Shown here piece after piece: positions 7,067 through 14,205 of a stretch of 15,803 nt of DNA. The notes under the pieces were generated by a model. That model was not told the origin of the DNA and did not search any database. It worked only from the letters and a program-made list of their open reading frames with translations. The position numbers were made by a program, and so were the translations under genes. Source of the DNA: Candidatus Latescibacterota bacterium (GTDB taxonomy: Bacteria; Latescibacterota; UBA2968; UBA8231); the NCBI GenBank assembly GCA_021295675.1, contig JAGWBY010000105.1:9636-25438 (forward strand), in the 5' to 3' direction. Numbering within the stretch: position 1 is the first letter of the stretch; each line of letters begins with the position of its first letter.

Positions 7067-8191
7067 ATGACAGATCTTTTCGAGAGAGTGCGCGAAGACT
7101 TCCCGCGTGCGCGGACCATGGCGTACTTCGACAACGCCTCGTCGCATCCGATCAGTGTGCATTCGGCCACGGCCTTGCACCGGTACGTCGATTGGGTCGC
7201 GCACGAGGTGGGGGAGCCGTGGTGGCCGGCTTGGGCACCGCCGCGAGACCAAGCCAAGGCCCTATTTGCCCAACTCATCAACGCCGACCCCGGCGAAATC
7301 GCCTTTGCGCGCAGCACGGTGGAATCAGAGAGCAATATCCTCAACGGCTTGCGGGATCATTTGGCCGGCGGCAATGTGGTGATGTCGGATCTGAACTTTA
7401 GCCCCTGCATATCCAACTACAAGTTTCGCGAGCAGCAAGGCCTCGATGTGCGGATCGTCAAAAACCGCAACTGGCAAATCGACATGGCCGCCATGGAAGA
7501 CGCGGTCGATGGCAATACCCGGCTGATTTCAGTGGCATTGGTGTCAAACGTCAATGGGTATGTCGCACACGACAACGGCGCGTACCTGTATGTCGATATC
7601 ATGCAGGCCGCGGGCGGCGTTCCCATCGACGTCAAGGCGATGGGCATCGACTTTGCCGCTTGTTCGACATTCAAGTGGCTGATGGGCGTCAAGGGGTTTG
7701 GGTTTCTGTACGTTCGCTCTGATTTGCAGTTCGACGTGCTCAAACCGTCTCAACCCACGGGAGGTGTGACACTCAACTATCCCCCGTGGGTGGAAGAGCC
7801 GGATTCGGCCAATGAGGAAATATCGTTTTCACCCCCGACCGGAGTCGGTGCCTACGAGGTCAGTTATCCCTCGTACGAAGGAGTCGTGTGTGCCCAAGAG
7901 AGCCTGCAGTACATCCTGCGCCTCGGAGTTGACAGCATCCGCAACCACGCGAGAGACCTGACCGATCGCCTGCAGGAAGAGCTGCCAAAGCTGGGGTACA
8001 AATCAATCACGCCGCAGGGAAACGAAAGCCCCATACTCTCCTTTGTAGCTCCACACCCCGAAGCTGCCCTAGCCAGTTGCAGGAGCGCCAATGTTCATGT
8101 GGCGATGCGTTTCGGCAACAAGATGCGCCTCTCTCCCTCGGTGTACAACAACCACGAGGACATCGATCGCCTCCTCGAAGCCCTGCCTTAG
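7067..8191 (+). CDS. Class V aminotransferase (cysteine desulfurase/selenocysteine lyase-like, PLP-dependent)
   Basis: 374 aa with the fold-type I architecture. It opens with MAYFDNASSHP (18-28). The phosphate-binding loop region has FARSTVESESNIL. D177 and Q180 (YVDIMQAAG) pair with the PLP ring, and K203 in CSTFKWLMG is the Schiff-base lysine. The sequence ends RLSPSVYNNHEDIDRLLEAL. The family moves or removes amino groups or sulfur; the exact reaction is not predictable. The usual active-site Cys loop of desulfurases is not evident, so an aminotransferase or lyase role is more likely. GAGGAG lies 10 bases before the ATG. Between NVNGYVAHD and NGAYLYVD the protein appears about ten residues shorter than relatives (near 7563-7575), possibly an in-frame deletion. 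The stop is 11 bases from that of the opposing PhyH gene. Confidence 0.85.
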   Translation: MTDLFERVREDFPRARTMAYFDNASSHPISVHSATALHRYVDWVAHEVGEPWWPAWAPPRDQAKALFAQLINADPGEIAFARSTVESESNILNGLRDHLAGGNVVMSDLNFSPCISNYKFREQQGLDVRIVKNRNWQIDMAAMEDAVDGNTRLISVALVSNVNGYVAHDNGAYLYVDIMQAAGGVPIDVKAMGIDFAACSTFKWLMGVKGFGFLYVRSDLQFDVLKPSQPTGGVTLNYPPWVEEPDSANEEISFSPPTGVGAYEVSYPSYEGVVCAQESLQYILRLGVDSIRNHARDLTDRLQEELPKLGYKSITPQGNESPILSFVAPHPEAALASCRSANVHVAMRFGNKMRLSPSVYNNHEDIDRLLEALP

Positions 8192-8202
8192 AAGTAGTCC
8201 CC

Positions 8203-9084
8203 TCACACCGAATCGGCCACCTCGGCGAGTCCTGCGTAGCCGTTGCTCGGCTTGGGTCTGCGGGAATGGTGTGAGGGCAAAAGCAGGGCTGCCTGTTGGG
8301 GAGCGGTGAGCTCGTCCCAGTAGGACGGCCGCCGGCCGCGCACTCCGCCGCCGCCCCATGCCATGTGCCCGGTGTTGTACTTGTAGAGGATGGCCCGGCG
8401 CTGGTGGTCGGCATTCCACGGGAGGGTGCCGTGGGTACACGCCTCGCTGAAGATGATGGCGTCGCCAGCTTTGGCGTTTATCTCGGTCACGTATTCCTGG
8501 TACTGTTCCCATCTGAGCATCTTGGCCGGGCAGGTCACATTGGCCTTGTGGCTGCCGGCAATGACGCTGATGCCGCCGTCGCCGGGCCCTTCATCGGCGA
8601 GCAGGTATTCGATGACGCAGAGGCCGGTGAAGATCTTACCCTCGCGGTAGAAATAGGGGGCATTGTCGAAGTTGCCGTGCAACATGCCGCCAGAACATCC
8701 CTTGTCCATCGCTATCAGACCAGGGCCGTGGTCGAGCCGCCAGCCTTCCCCGAGGATCGTGTTGAGGTGCGGGATGGTTTTGGGATGCGCCAGCATCTCT
8801 CTGAAGGGCTCGCACAACGGCCGCGGCAATTCCAACAGGCCCTCGCTGTTGCCGAGCCGTGTCGAGGCGTTCTCACCCTTCAAAGCAACGGAATCGCCAA
8901 AGTACTCCGGGCTTGGTGTGAGATCCATCGAGTCGATGGCGTCGTTAGCCAGCTTTAGGTGTTCCTCGCTCAGCACGTCCCGCACGATCAAAAATCCGAG
9001 CAGGTCAAAGAGGTACTTCTCATCGGCGGACATTTCCACCGTTTCTGCGGTGATTGAGCGCGAGGTGTTGGCGTGTTCAATCAT
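8203..9084 (-). CDS. PhyH-family protein with altered metal motif (HxN)
   Basis: 293 aa. The domain opens at about residue 18 with MSADEKYLFDLLGFLIVRDV, shared with the fragment at 1-190. GGISVIAGSHK (170-180) and the distal metal His H218 (THGTLPW), with R229/R230 after it, are PhyH hallmarks. At the HxD position, however, the protein has H136-G-N138 (MLHGNFDN): the iron-binding aspartate is an asparagine, with D140 two residues later. Such a site might bind metal through two histidines, as in 2-oxoglutarate halogenases (which have Ala/Gly there), use D140, or be inactive. The tail after residue 245 is Gly/Arg rich and unlike the core. CGGAGAA precedes the ATG by about 7 bases. Convergent with the aminotransferase; probably cytoplasmic. 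Confidence 0.88.
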   Translation of the reverse strand: MIEHANTSRSITAETVEMSADEKYLFDLLGFLIVRDVLSEEHLKLANDAIDSMDLTPSPEYFGDSVALKGENASTRLGNSEGLLELPRPLCEPFREMLAHPKTIPHLNTILGEGWRLDHGPGLIAMDKGCSGGMLHGNFDNAPYFYREGKIFTGLCVIEYLLADEGPGDGGISVIAGSHKANVTCPAKMLRWEQYQEYVTEINAKAGDAIIFSEACTHGTLPWNADHQRRAILYKYNTGHMAWGGGGVRGRRPSYWDELTAPQQAALLLPSHHSRRPKPSNGYAGLAEVADSV

Positions 9085-9179
9085 GGCTGTTCTCCGTGGG
9101 ATGGATGGTTGGAAGATTGGTTACAGTAGCCTTTATCGACAAAATGACCTGAGCAGGTACAATGTGCAAGGCCAATTTC

Positions 9180-9335
9180 CAACTTGGCGCGGGGCGAAGC
9201 GGCGCGTATGTTGAGCAAGACGCACTGCAACTCACGTTGAGGACTGACGATGGCCAATATCATCCGCGCCCTTTTCATTGGCAACAACTTCACTGCCTGC
9301 ACATTGACCCAGCTGGTCAGCGTCGGCGGCAAGGG
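9180..9335 (+). repeat. Decayed partial duplicate of 11917-12087 (promoter plus 5' end of SGNH gene)
   Basis: The 70 bases before ATG 9250 align without gaps to the 70 bases before ATG 11987, with about 52 identical by hand count. The similarity continues through the first codons to GGCGGCAAGGG. The copy here lacks 15 bases (five codons) inside the coding part. It shows that the SGNH gene or its 5' end was once duplicated. Confidence 0.85.
9184..9212 (+). promoter_or_regulatory. Duplicated promoter upstream of the 294-aa gene
   Basis: TTGGCG (9184-9189), 17-base spacer, TATGTT (9207-9212). The same two hexamers at the same spacing occur at 11921-11949 although the spacer between them has diverged. 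That pattern suggests the hexamers are kept by selection. Confidence 0.5.
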
Positions 9336-9339
9336 ATAG
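9250..9339 (+). pseudogene. Truncated SGNH-hydrolase remnant (29 codons)
   Basis: Starts MANIIRALFIGNNFTA, matching MANITRVLFIGNSFTA of the intact gene at 11987, and stops with TAG at 9337 after GGKG. The nucleophile serine (S13 in the intact protein) is asparagine here, five codons are missing, and everything downstream is lost. It cannot be an enzyme. The upstream TTGAGGACT ribosome site is preserved, and its last codons (AAGGGA) now serve as the ribosome site for the ATG at 9344. It may therefore act as a translated leader for the following gene. Confidence 0.75.
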
Positions 9340-9343
9340 CGCT

Positions 9344-10228
9344 ATGCACTCCTGGACCTGCTCCTTAGAGCTAGATTCGTCGCGCAAGATCGTCGCCGGC
9401 AGCCAAGACGCCTTAGTCCGCGCCATCCGCCGTGGCGCAGACTTGCGCATCTACACCGAATTTCGCCACAACGAGCACATCGACGTGCGTTCCCTCAGCG
9501 ACGAGAAGGTGCGCGAAGTGGCCGAGTTTGCCGTGACGTATCTCGTCGACGACCGCTGGGCCGCCGGCCTGATGAGCCTGCGCCAGCCCGTGTCCTTGCC
9601 CGACGGATTTGGGCCGCGGCCCTCGATGTCATTCTTCCTCTACAATCAAGACGGCCACCAAGCCCTTGGCCGTCCCCACCTCGACGGGCAACAGACCGAA
9701 CCTGCCCCCGAGGGGGGACCGCACCCCATGCCGAAGTACCACTTGCTCGACAGCCACGACCCAGCGACCAACGCCCCGAGCCACAACTTCATTTACGACT
9801 TTGACATTTATAAGTTCTACGTCGCCGATACGTGGGAGGAAGTGCTGCACCACGATGCTCAAGGTCGCGTCCTCTCCGGCTCCACCGACGCCCTCGCCAC
9901 TGCCTTTGGTGACGGCGCGGCCATCAAGGTCGGCATTGGCGGTTTGTGCGCGGACCTGCCCGGAGAAGGGGATGATCTAGCCCACGAGGTTTTCGTCGAG
10001 ACCGGCTCGGGCTATTACTATGTCGAGCAGGAACTCTTTATTGCCGGATCGCATCCGGTCATTCGCGTCCGGCCGAGTATCCCGATGCGCTATCAGAGCA
10101 AGGGCTGGGACTTTGGCTGGCTAGTATTGCGCACCGACGGAGCGGTCGCCTATCGGCAGTGCGACCCCTATTCGCTCGCCTTTGCCGACGGAATGCGACG
10201 CCACCCGATTCGCTGGTTTGCTCGCTGA
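9344..10228 (+). CDS. Unrecognised 294-aa protein with an internal repeat
   Basis: I do not recognise a family. It is soluble-looking: no signal peptide or membrane helix, rich in aromatic and acidic residues. Residues 4-40 and 164-202 resemble each other: each has Trp, a D-rich turn, then GSxDALxxAxxxGAxI(R/K)V. This implies a duplicated strand-helix-strand unit. Other eye-catching segments are EFRHNEHID (39-47), RPSMSFFLYNQDGHQALGRPHLDG (about 92-115) and a C-terminal part with GYYYVEQELFIAGSHPVIRVRP and KGWDFGWLVLRTDG, probably beta strands. ATG 9344 is preceded by AAGGGA supplied by the SGNH remnant, 4 bases after that remnant's stop, and the duplicated promoter lies upstream. Start well supported; function unknown. 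The neighbouring PhyH genes may hint at shared small-molecule metabolism. Confidence 0.8.
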   Translation: MHSWTCSLELDSSRKIVAGSQDALVRAIRRGADLRIYTEFRHNEHIDVRSLSDEKVREVAEFAVTYLVDDRWAAGLMSLRQPVSLPDGFGPRPSMSFFLYNQDGHQALGRPHLDGQQTEPAPEGGPHPMPKYHLLDSHDPATNAPSHNFIYDFDIYKFYVADTWEEVLHHDAQGRVLSGSTDALATAFGDGAAIKVGIGGLCADLPGEGDDLAHEVFVETGSGYYYVEQELFIAGSHPVIRVRPSIPMRYQSKGWDFGWLVLRTDGAVAYRQCDPYSLAFADGMRRHPIRWFAR

Positions 10229-10233
10229 TCCGC

Positions 10234-10285
10234 CGGTTGGCTCCGCCCTTCAGTCGGAGGGTGAAGCGCTTCTTTGCACCAACCG
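10234..10285 (+). terminator. Nested inverted repeat, possible terminator or attenuator
   Basis: Just after the stop at 10228, CGGTTGG (10234-10240) pairs with CCAACCG (10279-10285), enclosing a smaller hairpin CTCCG...CGGAG (10241-10259). No uridine run follows, so intrinsic termination is uncertain. The last arm is directly followed by a second TCAACCG copy. Confidence 0.35.
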
Positions 10286-10325
10286 TTCAACCGTCCGATT
10301 AAAGAGGCCACCCCAATAAACGCCG

Positions 10326-11084
10326 ATGAACACATCAGACTACGAATTCTTTCGCCGCAATGGCTACATCCCCCTAGGCCAACTCTTCTCCGACCAAGAC
10401 GCCGCCCGTCTGCGCCAAGGCTTTGACGAGGATCGCGCAACTTGGGGCCGCGCCTTTTGGCGTCCCTTGGAGAGCGCCTACCAGACCGTCAACTGCGATC
10501 CCCTGATCACTTGGCCCGCAGTCGAAGAGATCATCCGCCACCGGCAAATCCTCGACGCAGTGGAAGCGCTGCTCGGTGCCCCCATCTGTCTCTCTGAAGC
10601 CTGCCTGCGCCACATGGCACCCTACGAGGGCGAAGGCTGGCGACGCTGGCACCGCGACCGTCCGCACTGGCAGCAGCACCCCCTGCGCACCCAGTACATC
10701 CACGCCCTCGTCTATTTGGCCAACGTCGACGAAACCACCCACTGCTTCTCCCTTTCGCCCGAAGCTGCCGACGCGCCCATTCTGGCCCAAGAAGACCAAC
10801 TCGCCCGCGGCGGTATCGTCAATCTGCACGGCCCGGCCGGCACCGTGGTGCTCTTCAACCTCTCGGTACTACACGCGGCGACCATCCGCCCGACGCAACA
10901 GGAACGCAAAACCGTCCAGATCTACTACGGACGCCGCGACCAACCCCACTTGAGCAACTACACGACCCTACCCGCTCGGCTCTGGCGCGACCACTCCGAC
11001 CCGGAAATCCGCGCTTTCTACTCAGTGCTCAATCCCAAGTCGCGGGCTTTTGCCGCAGCCTTCGGTACTACTGCACCTAAGTAA
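10326..11084 (+). CDS. Phytanoyl-CoA dioxygenase (PhyH) family protein
   Basis: 252 aa, a compact but complete PhyH domain. It opens with DYEFFRRNGYIPLGQLFSD (5-23), the standard PhyH entrance helix and strand. Metal ligands are H109-x-D111 (RWHRDRPHW) and H183 (SVLHAATIRP). R194 (QERKT) fits the 2-oxoglutarate-anchoring arginine, so it should be a functional Fe(II)/2OG oxygenase. It lacks the usual PGSHK motif, having LSPEAADAP instead, which sets it apart from the others in the window. The ATG has no clear Shine-Dalgarno; AAAGAGG lies too far upstream. Convergent with the next PhyH gene, stops separated by 5 bases. The substrate is unknown. Confidence 0.9.
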   Translation: MNTSDYEFFRRNGYIPLGQLFSDQDAARLRQGFDEDRATWGRAFWRPLESAYQTVNCDPLITWPAVEEIIRHRQILDAVEALLGAPICLSEACLRHMAPYEGEGWRRWHRDRPHWQQHPLRTQYIHALVYLANVDETTHCFSLSPEAADAPILAQEDQLARGGIVNLHGPAGTVVLFNLSVLHAATIRPTQQERKTVQIYYGRRDQPHLSNYTTLPARLWRDHSDPEIRAFYSVLNPKSRAFAAAFGTTAPK

Positions 11085-11089
11085 CGACG

Positions 11090-11863
11090 CTAGGCTTCGT
11101 ACATCACCGGGCAAATCTGGGGATCGTCCAAATGCGCGGTGTAATAGCTCTGATCGCCGGGCACCGGCACGGCCCTTTCGTCGCGCAAATGCACGGCCAA
11201 GCTCCAGCGCGCCGCATCCGAGACATTGGCGTTGGAGCCGTGGTAGGTCAGGCAGTGGTGGACGCTAAGTCCGCCTAAGGGCATCAGCGCCGACACTTCC
11301 TCCCAAGTCTCGCCTGTCGGCACCGCGATATCCTCCCGCAGCTTGTGCTGGTCCTTGTCGAAGAAATTCCCTTGGTCCAAAAAGCCCCACCGGTGCGACC
11401 CGCGCACAAAGCGCATCGGCCCCAACTCCTCCCCCACATCGCACAGCGCGATCCACGCCGTAAAAAGCCCCTCGTCTTGCTGCCACATGCGCCAGTACTG
11501 GCGGTCTTGATGCCAGCCGACGTGCCCTGCGGTCGCGGACCCCGGCGGCTTGATCAGCAACTGGCTCGCCCACACCTGCACCCGCTTGGCACCTGTCACC
11601 TCGGCGACTTTGCGTCCCACTTGTGGACAGGTCACCAATCCATAGAGTCCTGTATCCGACCGATGCGGATTGTTGATCTTGCACAACACGTCTGGATCGT
11701 ACTTAGGATGCTCTGTCGGCGGCATCCCCATATCAAACTTCCCATCGCGCACTGCCACCATCCCCTGCAACGCCTTTGCCAACACATCGTCCGGCGCGAT
11801 CTGCTCATCCGCGATACAATATCCGTCTCGTTCGTACTGCTCGACCCAATGTTTAGACTACAT
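11090..11863 (-). CDS. PhyH-family dioxygenase with a stop at codon 2 (start lost)
   Basis: An otherwise intact PhyH protein: GWHQDRQYW gives H92-x-D94 (numbered from GTG 11785), MRFVRGSHRWG is the conserved turn, and H182 (TYHGSNAN) with R193 (AARWSL) completes the site. The N-terminal motif YERDGYCIADEQIAPDDV lies upstream of that GTG in the same frame, so the GTG cannot be the native start. Reading further back gives SKHWVEQ, then TAG (11860-11858) directly after an ATG (11863-11861). Either codon 2 has become a stop, or the real start was lost when the neighbouring DNA rearranged. No good ribosome site is seen. Other genes here end in TAG (for example 3487, 15291), so recoding is unlikely. 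Possibly a silent gene or a base-calling error. Confidence 0.8.
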
Positions 11864-11920
11864 AAAAGTCGCCGCCATCAAGGTCCTGCGCGTCGAATAC
11901 CAGACCATTGGGCTAGCAAC

Positions 11921-11949
11921 TTGGCGCGAGTCAAAACGGTGTTTATGTT
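11921..11949 (+). promoter_or_regulatory. Promoter of the SGNH hydrolase gene
   Basis: TTGGCG (11921-11926), 17-base spacer, TATGTT (11944-11949), about 37 bases before ATG 11987. Both hexamers and the spacing are repeated at 9184-9212. Confidence 0.5.
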
Positions 11950-11986
11950 GAGCTAGACACATCTCAACCCAAATTGAGGACTTATT

Positions 11987-12625
11987 ATGGCCAATATCAC
12001 CCGCGTCCTTTTCATAGGCAACAGCTTCACCGCGCGCAACGATCTGCCCGGCCTCCTCGCCCAACTCGTCCACGCCGGCGGCAAGGGCGAGTTGGAAAGC
12101 GAACTCATCAGCGCCGGTGGGGCCTCGCTCCGAATGCACTTGAACAAAGGCGAGGCACAAGAGCGCTTGCAGGCGTCCGGCTGGGATTACGTCGTATTGC
12201 AAGAGCAAAGTACCCTGCCGGTGAAAAATCCCAAGCGCACTGGTGAAAATATCCGCGAGTTCGACGCCATAATTAAAGCGGCACCGGCGCAGACGGTGCT
12301 CTACATGACTTGGGCGCGGCAAAACGCTCCCGAAACCCAAGCCGCCTTGAGTGAGACTTATACCGAAGTAGGACGCGAGATCGGTGCGACCATTGTGCCC
12401 GTAGGGCTAGCTTGGCGCGATTGCTTAGCCGCCCATCCCGATATCGTCCTCCACGACAAAGACCAAAGCCACCCCAACCTCGCCGGGTCCTACCTAGCGG
12501 CTTGCGCATTTTACGCGACGCTCTTTATCGGCCGGTCCAAATCCATTCCCAACATCGACATTGACCTAGACGCTGAAACGATCAACGCCCTCCACCAAGC
12601 GGCGCTGGCAACGACGCGCACCTAG
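11987..12625 (+). CDS. SGNH/GDSL-type hydrolase family protein
   Basis: 212 aa. Block I is LFIGNSFTARNDLP with nucleophile S13. A central WDYVVLQEQST (about 66-76) holds the QEQS element seen in this SGNH branch (DUF4886-like). DQSHPNLAGSYLAA supplies the catalytic pair D159/H162. The family hydrolyses esters, often acetyl groups on carbohydrates. No signal peptide, so it would act in the cytoplasm unless exported otherwise. TTGAGGACT gives a GAGGA ribosome site 7 bases before the ATG. It is followed after 29 bases by the HemJ-like gene. A truncated paralogue of its 5' end and promoter is at 9180-9339. The substrate is unknown. Confidence 0.85.
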   Translation: MANITRVLFIGNSFTARNDLPGLLAQLVHAGGKGELESELISAGGASLRMHLNKGEAQERLQASGWDYVVLQEQSTLPVKNPKRTGENIREFDAIIKAAPAQTVLYMTWARQNAPETQAALSETYTEVGREIGATIVPVGLAWRDCLAAHPDIVLHDKDQSHPNLAGSYLAACAFYATLFIGRSKSIPNIDIDLDAETINALHQAALATTRT

Positions 12626-12654
12626 CGCGTCTCCGCGTAGAGGAGTTCCTTCCT

Positions 12655-13087
12655 ATGAGTGCATTTGCAAGCGAGTACTACCTGTGGCTCAAAGCCATCC
12701 ACGTCATCTTCGATGTTCTATCTGCCGCGCCTCTATGTCTATCACTGCCAAGTTACCCTTGGCTCCGAAGCCGACGAGACCTTCAAGGTCATGGAGCGCA
12801 AGCTGCTGAGGGTGATTATGAATCCGGCGATGATCGTTTCGTTTATTACCGGCATCCTGCTCATTCTCGCCACGGGGGCTGGCGCTCCCGGCACCGGCTA
12901 CTGGATGCACATCAAGTTGGCGCTGGTGCTTGCCATGGGTGCCGTCCACGGCATGCTCTCCTCCTATCGCAAGGCTTTTGAACGCGGAGAGAACCAAAAG
13001 AGCGAGCAGTTTTTCCGCTGCCTCAATGAAGTGCCCACTGTCTTGGTGATCGCCATTGTAATTCTAGTTGTGGTCAAGTTCATCTGA
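12655..13087 (+). pseudogene. hemJ: HemJ/UPF0093-like membrane protein, broken by internal deletion and frameshift
   Basis: The first frame reads YYLWLKAIHVIF (about 8-19). The second resumes with MFYLPRLYVYH and runs to the stop at 13087 through ETFKVMERKLLRVIMNPAMI, GYWMHIKLALVLAMGAVHGM and a final helix. These are the marks of HemJ, the four-helix inner-membrane protein that oxidises protoporphyrinogen IX in heme synthesis, including the conserved histidines after KA and in YVYH. Between the parts one surplus base (G at 12712) remains, and the seven residues normally linking them (of the type VVSWFAG) are absent, so about 20 bases are missing. GAGGAG precedes ATG 12655 by 9 bases. As written the gene is dead, which would matter if no other protoporphyrinogen oxidase exists; assembly error is a serious alternative. 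Confidence 0.82.
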
Positions 13088-13115
13088 GGATGGGAGGACT
13101 CGGCGCGCTCCCTGC

Positions 13116-13144
13116 TTGATTCAGAGCCTCAATTTCCTTATACC
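13116..13144 (+). promoter_or_regulatory. Promoter for the secreted cyclase gene
   Basis: TTGATT (13116-13121), 17-base spacer, TATACC (13139-13144), followed about 30 bases later by the strong ribosome site AAGGAGG (13175-13181). Confidence 0.45.
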
Positions 13145-13186
13145 ATCGCGGTGAATTTCCGCACCTCATTTATCAAGGAGGAACCC

Positions 13187-14144
13187 ATGAAATTGCTCAC
13201 TTCGGCGATCCTCGTGCTCGCCTTGTCCCTGCCGTGCTTTTCCCAGACCCGCGAACAAGGGCCTTGGTGGCCCTCGCAGTGGGGGGCCGACGACCAAGCC
13301 GGCGCATCCAACCGCATCACCGCCGAAACCATCCTCAAGGCCGTGCAGCTAGTCAAGACCGGCAAGGTGTACGAATTGGGCCAGATATACGAGCGCGGCA
13401 TGCCGCTGTTTGGCGAGCGCACGTATGCGATGATCATCCCCGGCTCGCCTACCGGCGGCCCTTTCGGCGAGAACAACATGCTCATGTACTTCGACGAGTT
13501 CCTCTGCGCCGAGATCGGCCAAGTCGGCACCCAATTCGACGGGCTGGCCCACATCGGCACGCGCATGGAGATGGCCGACGGCTCGATCCAAGACGTGTTC
13601 TACAATGGCGTTACCGCCGACGAGATGGCCACTCCTTATGGGGTGACCAAACTGGGCATCGAACACGTGCGTTCCTTCGTCACTCGCGGCGTGCTCATCG
13701 ACATTGCCGGCTACAAGGGCGTCGAGCACCTCGACCACAGCTACGAGGTCACCGTCGCCGATATCCGCGGCTCGCTCGCAAGGCAGGGGATGGCCGAAAG
13801 CAGCATCCAAGAGGGAGACGCCCTGCTCTTCAACTACGGCTGGTCCAAGCTGTGGAAGGATCCTGAGACCTACAACACCAACCCGCCCGGCATCGGCATG
13901 GAGGCGAGCGAGTGGATCATCTCCATGAAACCCTCGATGATCGGCTCGGACCAGTGGACCACTGAAGTCGTTGGTCTTCCCGGTCCATCAGGAACTCATC
14001 ACCAAGAACGGCATCTTCAACTTGGAGAACATGGTCTTTGAAGAAGTGTTGGCCGACGAAGTGTACGAGTTCCTCTTTATATTCACGCCGACCCGCTTCA
14101 AAGGCGGCACGGGATCGCCGGGGCGACCGATCGCCATCCGCTGA
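13187..14144 (+). CDS. Exported cyclase-family (kynurenine formamidase-like) hydrolase, 3' frameshift
   Basis: ATG 13187 follows AAGGAGG by 5 bases. Residues 1-20 are a signal peptide ending CFSQ, so the protein is exported. The body fits the metal-dependent cyclase family, to which bacterial kynurenine formamidase belongs: WWPSQWGADDQAGASNRIT near the start, VGTQFDGLAHIG (113-124) with D118 and H122, and GDALLFNYGWSKLW. The family motif's HxGTHxD has Gln at 116, as in one known subgroup. The frame breaks at about 13973: GSDQWTTEVV is followed by one surplus base, then VFPVHQELITKNGIFNLENM continues in the next frame to TGA 14142-14144. Homologues have about seven residues (PNPDP-type) at the join, so about 20 bases seem missing. 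Uninterrupted it would be about 326 aa. Confidence 0.85.
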
Positions 14145-14157
14145 ATAGGAAATGGAG

Positions 14158-14187
14158 AACCCCGCGTCGAAAAGGCGCGGGGTTTTC
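14158..14187 (+). terminator. Rho-independent terminator after the cyclase gene
   Basis: AACCCCGCG (14158-14166) pairs perfectly with CGCGGGGTT (14176-14184) over a 9-base loop, followed by TTC. It begins 14 bases after the cyclase stop in its intact frame. An in-frame ATG at 14152 for the next gene would place this hairpin inside its coding region, which argues for the later start at 14206. Confidence 0.8.
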
Positions 14188-14205
14188 AACTACCCCAGAT
14201 CATCC

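Noticed and set aside
8296..8958. 220-codon plus-strand frame within the HxN PhyH gene
   Set aside because: Antisense shadow without motifs; the minus strand encodes a recognisable PhyH protein.
10229..10325. Possible CRISPR or attachment-site repeat
   Set aside because: Only an inverted repeat and a single short TCAACCG echo are present; no regular spacing, spacers or integrase.
11858..11860. TAG recoding (amber read-through as an amino acid)
   Set aside because: TAG ends several normal genes in the window (for example 3487, 8191 and 15291) at family-consistent positions.
11345..11956. 203-codon plus-strand frame opposite the PhyH gene at 11090
   Set aside because: Arg/His/Pro-rich and motif-free; the minus strand has HxD, distal His and Arg.
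14152..14205. Upstream in-frame ATG extending the large PhyH protein by 18 residues
   Set aside because: The added codons are exactly a perfect terminator hairpin, so this stretch is more likely untranslated.
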